From NCBI GenBank assembly GCA_001303665.1, contig LJUF01000035.1, positions 1-14,514 on the forward strand: a DNA stretch of 14,514 nucleotides, given 5' to 3'. Under the pieces are notes generated by a model, which was not told the origin of the DNA, did no database searches, and worked only from the letters and a program-made list of their open reading frames with translations. Made by a program: the position numbers and the translations under genes. The stretch is from Phycisphaerae bacterium SM23_33. GTDB taxonomy: Bacteria; Planctomycetota; Phycisphaerae; SM23-33. Below are positions 7,454 to 12,290 of this stretch, piece after piece. How positions within the stretch are numbered: the stretch's first letter is position 1; each line of letters opens with the position of its first letter.

Positions 7454-7471
7454 AATCAGCAAATGCAGATT
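7454..7471. promoter_or_regulatory. Palindromic operator candidate for the pentose operon
   Basis: AATCnGCAnnTGCnGATT, an 18-bp dyad with 14 symmetric positions, lies 72-89 bp upstream of the isomerase start. Its size and symmetry suit a LacI- or GntR-type sugar repressor. On the minus strand TTGAAA just downstream could be a -35, but its -10 partner (TCAGAT) is poor. No repressor gene is in the window. Confidence 0.45.
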
Positions 7472-7521
7472 TGGGCTTCGGGCGGCGGCGTGAGCAGGAG
7501 TCAGGCAGCGGCGGGGGCGGG

Positions 7522-8586
7522 CTATGTGCTGGTCGGGCGGGACAGGGCGCCGATTTCGCCGAACGTCACGATGCAGTTCTTGCCTCGGTCCTTGGCCACG
7601 TACAGGGCCCGGTCGGCCATGCTGACCAGCGCGTCGGCGGAGGCGGGGTGGTCCGACTTCAGCGAGGAGATTCCGATGGACAGGGTCACGCCGGCGGTCC
7701 GGGTGATGGCCGGCGTGGACAGGGCCAGTTCCTGGCGGATGCGTTCGGCCACGTTCAGGGCCATTTCCACGGAGGTGTGGGGCAGCAGCAGGACGAACTC
7801 ATCCCCGCCGTAGCGGGCGGCGGTATCGCTGCCGCGCAGGTTGGCTCTGATGACCTTGGCGGCGGCCTGAAGGATCCGGTCGCCGATCAGGTGGCCGAGC
7901 GTGTCGTTGAGGGCCTTATAGTGATCCAGGTCGAGCATGGCGCAGCTCAGGTCGAAGTCATATCGCGTGGCTTCGTTGTGGCAGCGGGCCAGCACCTCGG
8001 CAAAGGCCCGCCGGTTGGCCAGCCCCGTGAGGTGGTCCGTGGCCGCCATCCTCCGCAACTTCAGCAGGGATTCCTCCAGCTGGGCCTTCTTGACCTGGAT
8101 TTCCTCCAGGCTGGCCTTCAGCTTTTCCTGAAGCTGGGCGTTTTCCTGCTTGAGCCGGTGCAGGCGGATATTCTTCTCCACCACCACGGGCAGCGCGAAC
8201 AGGTAATCCCCCAGCCTGATGACGTAGTCCTGGGCGCCGGCGCGTATGGCCTCGGCCGCGGTGGCGGAAGAATTGTTTCCCGTCACAAAGATGATCGGGA
8301 TGTCCCGGACCTCGAGGATCTGCCCCAGCAGGTGCACGCCGGAGACGTCCGGCAACTGGTGGTCGAGCAGAATGGCGTCGAATTCGTGCAGGTTCTGGGC
8401 CAGGCACTGGGCCCCGGTGCTGACGCCCACGACCTTGGCCCCGTTGCGGTCGTTGAAGTACACCTCCAACGCGTCGCAGATCAGTTGGCGCTGGTCGGGG
8501 TCGTCTTCCACGACGAGGGTGCGCGGGATCACCGGCTCGTTCCAGTCGGCGCTCGTTTTGATTTCGTTGCTGTTCGTCTTAGGCAT
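7522..8586 (-). CDS. Response regulator with GGDEF domain (predicted diguanylate cyclase)
   Basis: A 354-residue cytoplasmic signalling enzyme predicted to make c-di-GMP from two GTP when activated. Residues 21-140 are a receiver domain with the acidic cluster E27-D29, phosphoacceptor D75 (LLDHQLPD) and T102 (FVTG). The conserved lysine after beta-5 is replaced by R124 (VIRLGD; codon AGG). Residues 143-178 are a heptad-rich coiled coil (QENAQLQEKLKASLEEIQ). Residues 180-345 are the GGDEF domain, with YGGDEF at 259-264 intact and an inhibitory I-site RxxD (R251-D254, RGSD) eight residues before the GGDEF. The ATG at 8586 has no clear Shine-Dalgarno sequence. It is transcribed divergently from the sigma-54 activator and followed after 139 nt by the pentose operon on the same strand. 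No partner kinase is in the window. Confidence 0.92.
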   Translation of the reverse strand: MPKTNSNEIKTSADWNEPVIPRTLVVEDDPDQRQLICDALEVYFNDRNGAKVVGVSTGAQCLAQNLHEFDAILLDHQLPDVSGVHLLGQILEVRDIPIIFVTGNNSSATAAEAIRAGAQDYVIRLGDYLFALPVVVEKNIRLHRLKQENAQLQEKLKASLEEIQVKKAQLEESLLKLRRMAATDHLTGLANRRAFAEVLARCHNEATRYDFDLSCAMLDLDHYKALNDTLGHLIGDRILQAAAKVIRANLRGSDTAARYGGDEFVLLLPHTSVEMALNVAERIRQELALSTPAITRTAGVTLSIGISSLKSDHPASADALVSMADRALYVAKDRGKNCIVTFGEIGALSRPTST

Positions 8587-8935
8587 TACTTGCTATCCAT
8601 GCACGGACGCCGACGTTCCTCGCGCGGCTTTGGCCAGCCGGCCGCTGCCGTGCGAGGGGGCTCCCGGGTGACTGCGCAGTGCTGCCGTCCTTCGCCCGTC
8701 GTCAGGGGGACCACGCCGGTCAGGATCATGACGGGACATGCCTGGACTGCTATCCCTAGCTTGTGCCAAGCGTTGCGCATGTTCACACTCGGGGATCCCG
8801 GCACGGGACGCGGCGTTTCCCGCCCGGTTCGTCCGCGTTCCTCCAGCATATCGGCACTTGCAACGGCTGCCTTTCGTTAGCAGACAGTTAATCCGTCGGG
8901 CGCCGGTGCAAGGCAGGCTTGATCGCCGGTGTTTT
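8587..8935. other. Intergenic region, no gene recognised
   Basis: Between the divergent GGDEF and sigma-54 activator genes. Open frames here on the minus strand (for example 8593-8949) give Arg/Gly/Pro-rich peptides with no family resemblance and look like GC-driven chance. It must contain the GGDEF promoter on the minus strand, but I could not pick a convincing one. Confidence 0.5.
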
Positions 8936-8964
8936 CGTAACAGGCTCACAGTGTTTTAGTTACG
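8936..8964. promoter_or_regulatory. Dyad-symmetric site 1 upstream of the sigma-54 activator gene
   Basis: CGTAAC (8936-8941) and GTTACG (8959-8964) are perfect inverted arms. CAC (47-49) and GTG (51-53) are also mirrored about the same centre, A8950. The nested symmetry around one base suits a dimeric repressor or activator site. Confidence 0.45.
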
Positions 8965-8974
8965 GGATTCGCCG

Positions 8975-8990
8975 GCCGGGACGTCCCGGC
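8975..8990. promoter_or_regulatory. Perfect 16-bp palindrome (site 2) upstream of the sigma-54 activator gene
   Basis: GCCGGGACGTCCCGGC is its own reverse complement. It lies between the two other dyads upstream of the activator gene and may be a regulator binding site or a stable hairpin. Confidence 0.45.
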
Positions 8991-9025
8991 TGCGGCATGG
9001 CTTGAACCCTAAGGTAAGCAGTCAA

Positions 9026-9053
9026 AAGCCCTTAAATCGCGATTTTTGGGCTT
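9026..9053. promoter_or_regulatory. 28-bp near-palindrome (site 3) abutting the activator promoter
   Basis: AAGCCC (9026-9031), the 12-bp perfect palindrome AAATCGCGATTT (9034-9045) and GGGCTT (9048-9053) share one centre, with two T/T mismatched positions between blocks. The AT-rich core stands out in this GC-rich DNA. Its right arm overlaps the -35 of the predicted promoter by 2 nt, so a bound protein would be expected to affect that promoter. Confidence 0.55.
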
Positions 9054-9080
9054 GCTACAATCAGCAATTTCGGGTATAAG
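9052..9080 (+). promoter_or_regulatory. Sigma-70-type promoter candidate for the sigma-54 activator gene
   Basis: TTGCTA (9052-9057) and TATAAG (9075-9080) have a 17-nt spacer and match 4 of 6 and 5 of 6 consensus bases. An alternative -10, TACAAT (9056-9061), lacks a good -35. A start near 9087 would exclude the GTG at 9081 as the translation start. Confidence 0.45.
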
Positions 9081-9173
9081 GTGTATTTGGTTAGGCGTTC
9101 ACGGAGGAACGGAGGAGCTAACCTGGCTCTTCCCAGGGTCCCCTTCACCGGGACGGCTCTACAAAGCTTGAGG

Positions 9174-10205
9174 ATGAAAACCGGAGGAGAACAATCTCAG
9201 CCGCATGCGGCACGCTCACCGCATGTCGACGGCGCTGATGGTGACCACGTCCTCATCGGCTTGAGTCCCTTGTTTCGGCACGTCTTGGCCGTTGCCGATG
9301 CTGTGGCCACCAATGATTGCGTTGTCCTGCTGGAGGGCGAAAGCGGAACGGGCAAGGACCTGCTCGCCCGCCGCATCCATCATCGCTCCAAGCGGCGGCA
9401 CCGCCCGTTCATCCCGGTCAACTGTGCCAGCATCAGCGAGTCCCTTTTTGAGAGCCAGGTCTTCGGCCACGTCCGCGGCGCCTTCACGGGGGCCGTCACC
9501 GAGACGCTGGGCGTCGTCCGGGCGGCGGAGGGCGGCACGCTGCTGCTGGACGAGGTCAGCGACATCCCCCTGCACGTGCAGCCGAAGTTGCTGCGGCTGA
9601 TCCAGGATGGGGAAGTCGTGCCGGTTGGCGGGCCCAGGCCGGTGTCGGTGGACGTGCGCTTCATCGCCGCCACCAACCGGGTTCTGGCCGACATGGTCAG
9701 GCAGGGGCGGTTCCGGGCCGACCTGTACTACCGGCTGAACATTGTTCACATTGAGGTCCCTCCCCTTCGGCATCGGCCCGAGGACATCGGCCCGATCCTG
9801 GACTACTATCTTGAGAGATTCGCCCAGGAGTATTCGATGCCCAAGCGCCTCCTGGGCGAGGGCATCCGCTGCCGGCTGTATGAGTACGGCTGGCCGGGCA
9901 ACGTCCGCGAGCTGCGCAGCTACGTGGAGCGGCTGTACGCGGCGGATATTCCGCCGCTGCCGCCCACCCTGCTGCCCTGGGGCGAGCCCGACCTGCCGGC
10001 GGTGCCGCCGCGCGAGCCTGAGCCCGGCCGGATCTCCGAGATCGAAGGCAAGCCTCTGACCTACACCCTCGCCGAGGCGGAGCAGCAGGCCATACTGAGG
10101 GCCCTGAATCGCACCGGATGGAATCGCTCCGCCGCCGCTAGGCTGCTGGCGGTCCATCGGGCGACCCTCCTGCGAAAGATGCGGGGCCTGGGCCTGGTCG
10201 AGTAG
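9174..10205 (+). CDS. Sigma-54-dependent transcriptional activator without sensory domain
   Basis: A 343-residue bacterial enhancer-binding protein. Residues 25-255 form the AAA+ domain, with Walker A GESGTGK (55-61), the sigma-54-contacting loop GAFTGA (102-107), Walker B LLLDE (123-127), GRFRADLYYRLNIVHIEVPPLR (178-199) and WPGNVREL (240-247). Residues 301-343 are a Fis-type helix-turn-helix (NRSAAARLLAVHRATLLRKM). GAFTGA shows that it should truly remodel sigma-54 holoenzyme. Only about 24 residues precede the AAA+ domain, so there is no receiver, GAF or PAS input; activity must be set by abundance or a partner, as with PspF and PspA. The start is uncertain: ATG 9174 has AGG directly before it, while two GGAGG motifs (9103-9107, 9111-9115) lie too far upstream and would suit an in-frame CTG at 9123. 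The frame is open back to a GTG at 9081. Confidence 0.9.
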   Translation: MKTGGEQSQPHAARSPHVDGADGDHVLIGLSPLFRHVLAVADAVATNDCVVLLEGESGTGKDLLARRIHHRSKRRHRPFIPVNCASISESLFESQVFGHVRGAFTGAVTETLGVVRAAEGGTLLLDEVSDIPLHVQPKLLRLIQDGEVVPVGGPRPVSVDVRFIAATNRVLADMVRQGRFRADLYYRLNIVHIEVPPLRHRPEDIGPILDYYLERFAQEYSMPKRLLGEGIRCRLYEYGWPGNVRELRSYVERLYAADIPPLPPTLLPWGEPDLPAVPPREPEPGRISEIEGKPLTYTLAEAEQQAILRALNRTGWNRSAAARLLAVHRATLLRKMRGLGLVE

Positions 10206-10618
10206 CGGCCAGGGGGGGATTGCCAGCCTTCGCGGATCGCTGTGGGTACCGGCTCGCGCGCACGCCGCTTTACGTCCGGCTGGCGCTCGTCGAGATGTGT
10301 TTCGTGGGAATGGCCCAAGAAGGCTCCGGCCCAGGTGCCTCTGTCACCAAAGCCGGGAACGCACCCACCGGCATCATCGGCCCGACTTGTGCACGGCAGG
10401 GGATCGTCCCGGCCGGACCTGCGCGGGCCGGGTATCAGCGGCGCCGCGAGCTGACGCATATTGCAGCACCGGCCGCCGCGCCGCGCGGCCACGGGCGCTG
10501 CGCAGCGCAGCGCTCCGCGAGCGGCTTGGCGGTGAGGTTGCACACGCTGAAATTATAGTCGCACTTCAACCATTTCCGCACGCGGGACTTGCGCCTTTTC
10601 CGCTCCGCAACCGTCGGG
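10206..10618. other. Intergenic region with a 14-bp palindrome
   Basis: No gene is recognised; open frames on both strands give low-complexity Arg/Ala/Pro peptides. GCGCTGCGCAGCGC at 10495-10508 is a perfect palindrome, with further GCGCAGC repeats to 10514. Its centre is about 145 bp upstream of the start predicted from the sigma-54-like promoter at 10619-10636, a normal distance for an enhancer-binding protein site. This region is therefore probably a promoter-enhancer region. Confidence 0.4.
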
Positions 10619-10636
10619 CTTGGCATGCCGGTTGTT
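10619..10636 (+). promoter_or_regulatory. Candidate sigma-54 promoter for the pseudo-receiver gene
   Basis: CTTGGCAT (10619-10626), five bases, then TTGTT (10632-10636) matches the RpoN consensus TTGGCAC-N5-TTGCW well. GG at 10622-10623 is 10 nt from GT at 10634-10635; the usual C of the -12 GC is T. The predicted start near 10647 gives a 20-nt leader with the strong RBS at 10649-10660. A sigma-54 activator gene lies directly upstream. Confidence 0.5.
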
Positions 10637-10666
10637 ATGCCATACCTCGGAGGGAGGGAGCACGTA

Positions 10667-11104
10667 GTGCCGAGGGATTTGCGCCAGGACAAGCTGGCCG
10701 CGCGCAGAGAGAGGCTGTGCGTACTGATGGCCTGCGAGGACGTTGCCGAAGCCGCTCAAGTGGGCGAGCAGGTCTTGAAAGTGAATAAGGGCTCACTGGT
10801 GACCTACCGCAAGGCGGAGGACGTTTTGCTGAACTCCCCCGCCGGCCGGGTCGTCCTCATCATCCTGGCCGCAGGCGACGACCCGGAGACGCTCGGAAGG
10901 AACCTTGCTTGGATGCGGCATCGTTGGCCCCGGTGCCCGATCGCCGTGATCGGCGAGAAGGGCGGAGGTGCTACCGAAATGGCGGCTCGAATCGGCGGGG
11001 CGAGCTACTTCGCACGCCCCGTCCGCCCGGAAGAATGGGCGGCCATGGTTACGCACGTGCTGAGCAGAAAGCTCACAGTAGCAACGGAGGTTGGACTTGG
11101 CTAA
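10667..11104 (+). CDS. Degenerate receiver-like (pseudo-receiver) protein
   Basis: A 145-residue protein whose alternating strands and helices fit a CheY-like receiver fold: beta-1 RLCVLMAC (16-23) followed by E24-D25, beta-3 VVLIIL (62-67), beta-4 CPIAVIG (90-96) and beta-5 ASYFARPV (112-119). Key residues are lost. The phosphoacceptor aspartate position at the end of beta-3 is Leu or Ala, the Thr/Ser after beta-4 is G96, and the conserved Lys is R117. It probably does not take part in phosphotransfer and may act as a binding or adaptor module. The GTG at 10667 is chosen because GGAGGGAGGGAG (10649-10660) lies 6 nt upstream; the open frame extends to a TTG at 10589 without such support. It follows the sigma-54 activator and may be its target or partner. 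Family assignment is by pattern only. Confidence 0.65.
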   Translation: MPRDLRQDKLAARRERLCVLMACEDVAEAAQVGEQVLKVNKGSLVTYRKAEDVLLNSPAGRVVLIILAAGDDPETLGRNLAWMRHRWPRCPIAVIGEKGGGATEMAARIGGASYFARPVRPEEWAAMVTHVLSRKLTVATEVGLG

Positions 11105-11170
11105 GGAGCTGAACTCGCTGTAGCGTTTGGCCGAGTATAGTTGCTCAGGCCGAGGAGCCTTGAATATAGC
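11105..11170 (+). promoter_or_regulatory. Weak promoter candidate before the structured RNA
   Basis: TTGCTC (11141-11146) and TATAGC (11165-11170) are 18 nt apart, matching 3 of 6 and 4 of 6 bases. Another -10-like TATAGT (11136-11141) has no -35. The RNA could equally be the 3' part of the pseudo-receiver transcript, whose stop is at 11102-11104. Confidence 0.25.
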
Positions 11171-11234
11171 GTTCCGGAGTCAACGGAACCAGTGGTGCGA
11201 AGCGATGAGCCTCACGCGAGGGGCCTCGACAGAC

Positions 11235-11301
11235 GGCGAATTTGGCCTGGGCGGAGATGAGCGCCCGCCCGTCGTGCCCACCTGTCCTCCAGGTGTTCGC
11301 C
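11235..11301 (+). repeat. RNA module 1: three-way junction with AGATGAGCGC loop
   Basis: An outer helix GGCGAA/TTCGCC (11235-11240/11296-11301) encloses two hairpins. Hairpin A is GGGCGG/CCGCCC (11249-11254/11265-11270) with loop AGATGAGCGC. Hairpin B is CACCTG/CAGGTG (11279-11284/11290-11295) with loop TCCTC, directly adjoining the outer helix. All helices are perfect Watson-Crick. The module is 67 nt long, the same as module 2. Confidence 0.6.
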
Positions 11302-11333
11302 AGAGGCCACCTCGAGGTAGGGGTCAGGGCTAT

Positions 11334-11400
11334 TGACGAACGTGGTGGAGATGAGCGCCCACCCGTGAGAACCCGCTCCTCCTCCGGCGGGCATACGTCA
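11334..11400 (+). repeat. RNA module 2: three-way junction with AGATGAGCGC loop
   Basis: An outer helix TGACG/CGTCA (11334-11338/11396-11400) encloses two hairpins. Hairpin A is GGTGG/CCACC (11344-11348/11359-11363) with loop AGATGAGCGC, extendable by ACG/CGT across one bulged base. Hairpin B is CCCGC/GCGGG (11372-11376/11387-11391) with a pyrimidine-rich loop TCCTCCTCCG. The 14-nt GGAGATGAGCGCCC is identical to module 1 (11253-11266); the helices around it differ in sequence but keep pairing. Confidence 0.6.
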
Positions 11401-11437
11401 GGTAGCCTCATAGTGAGGGGACCTCTACCAAGGCGAA

Positions 11438-11483
11438 GGGCGATGGCAGTGCCTTGAGCAAGCACTGTCTCGCCCCTTTTTTT
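11438..11483 (+). terminator. Strong intrinsic (rho-independent) terminator
   Basis: GGGCGA then GGCAGTGC (11438-11443, 11445-11452) pairs with GCACTGTC then TCGCCC (11462-11469, 11470-11475): 14 pairs with one G-U and one bulged T at 11444. The loop is CTTGAGCAA and the stem is followed by C and seven T (11477-11483). This is the clearest terminator in the window. It sits upstream of, not after, a gene on the same strand, so attenuation of the membrane-protein gene is possible. Confidence 0.88.
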
Positions 11484-11573
11484 GCGCCGGCGCCGGCCGG
11501 CCGCCGGCGAATGGGTGAGGAAAACCACCTCCCCGGGACGATGCATCTCCTAAGATAGCAGCGGGAGGCAGCC

Positions 11574-12290
11574 ATGGCCAAGACGTTGCGCCCAAGCCTG
11601 TGGATGCGTTTGGCGGCCTTGACGGTGCTGGCCGCCGCCCTGGGATACATCGAGGCCAGCATCGTGGTGTATCTCCGCGAGGTGATCGTCCCCGTTCGCC
11701 AGCTTCACTATCCCGACGCGGCCCGCGAGGTCCTGCCCCTGCTCACCCTCGCTCAGCTTACCCAGGCCGGCCCGGAGGTCGCCCGGCTGCTGAATCTGGA
11801 GAGGGTCCGGGAGCTGGCCGCCGTGATCGTCCTGGCGGCGATGGCCCTGGGCCTCCGCCGGCGCAGGGGGGAGGGCCTGGCCTTTTTCATGATCGGCTTC
11901 GCCGTCTGGGACATCCTGTACTACGTCTTTCTCAAGGTCCTGATCGACTGGCCGGCCTCGCCGGCAACCTGGGACGTGCTGTATCTGGTCCCCATCCCCT
12001 GGGTGGCGCCGGTGTGGGCGCCGGTGGCCGTTTCGCTCACGCTTCTGATCGCCGGCCTGGTCGCCCTGGCCCGCCGCCGCGGGGAGATTTCCGCCGCGGC
12101 CAAGCTCATCGCCTCGCTCACCGCCCTGGCCGGGGTGGCCCTGATCCTGGTGAGCTTCATGCTGCGCGTGCGCCAGGCCGTCGGAGGCGTGCCGGAGGGG
12201 TTTGACTGGCCGTGGTTCCTTGCCGGCTGGCTGCTGGGCGCCGCCGGCCTGTTCTGGCTGACCGCCCGGCCCTCAACGAGAGGGCGCTGA
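11574..12290 (+). CDS. Six-TM integral membrane protein, unknown function
   Basis: A 238-residue inner-membrane protein with about six predicted membrane helices, near residues 10-32, 79-97, 104-124, 140-167, 175-196 and 212-232. Distinctive stretches are ALGYIEASIVVYLRE in helix 1, with a glutamate in the membrane span, and FAVWDILYYVFLKVLI in helix 3, with an aspartate. The loop between helices 1 and 2 is long and partly helical. I do not recognise an enzyme or transporter motif; the membrane-embedded acidic residues hint at proton or ion handling, but that is speculation. The ATG at 11574 has GGGAGG at 11563-11568, 5 nt upstream. A structured RNA and terminator end 90 nt before it, which suggests control of transcription into this gene. 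Its stop overlaps the tail of the convergent propeller gene by 18 nt. Confidence 0.8.
   Translation: MAKTLRPSLWMRLAALTVLAAALGYIEASIVVYLREVIVPVRQLHYPDAAREVLPLLTLAQLTQAGPEVARLLNLERVRELAAVIVLAAMALGLRRRRGEGLAFFMIGFAVWDILYYVFLKVLIDWPASPATWDVLYLVPIPWVAPVWAPVAVSLTLLIAGLVALARRRGEISAAAKLIASLTALAGVALILVSFMLRVRQAVGGVPEGFDWPWFLAGWLLGAAGLFWLTARPSTRGR

Larger units (their letters stand above)
11171..11483 (+). ncRNA. Structured RNA with two homologous three-way-junction modules, class not recognised
   Basis: The gap between the pseudo-receiver and membrane-protein genes can fold almost completely. In order it contains: hairpin GTTCCG/CGGAAC (11171-11176/11184-11189); hairpin CCTC/GAGG (11210-11213/11218-11221); module 1 (11235-11301); a 32-nt linker; module 2 (11334-11400); hairpin GGTAG-CCTCA/TGAGG/CTACC (11401-11429); and an intrinsic terminator (11438-11483). 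The modules have equal length and the same plan, and the stem below their shared loop differs by a compensatory change. This could be a stand-alone small RNA, or a 5' leader (riboswitch or attenuator) controlling the membrane-protein gene that starts 90 nt after the T-run. It lacks the conserved cores of RNase P, tmRNA, SRP, TPP, cobalamin, glycine and c-di-GMP-I RNAs. The 5' end is uncertain; the 3' end is set by the terminator. Confidence 0.6.

Noticed and set aside
6988..8880. 630-codon plus-strand open frame
   Set aside because: It lies antisense to the well-supported isomerase start and REC-GGDEF genes, is rich in Gly, Gln, Val and His as expected for the complement of GC-rich genes, and shows no domain.
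11129..11144. TTTGGCC...TTGCT resembling a sigma-54 promoter before the structured RNA
   Set aside because: GG and GC are 12 nt apart; sigma-54 requires 10.
11127..11457. Overlapping short open frames containing a repeated GGDERPPV peptide
   Set aside because: The shared peptide is just the repeated RNA loop and stem read as protein. The frames end without family resemblance, and the helices explain the sequence better.
11171..11483. CsrA-sequestering sRNA based on GGA motifs
   Set aside because: The GG of the repeated GGA lies in the stem rather than in the loop, the number of motifs is small, and no csrA is visible; kept only as a remote alternative.
11484..11509. GC-rich palindromic run of CCGG/GGCC after the terminator
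   Set aside because: Low-complexity GCCGG repeats are frequent in this DNA, and no extra signal is attached.
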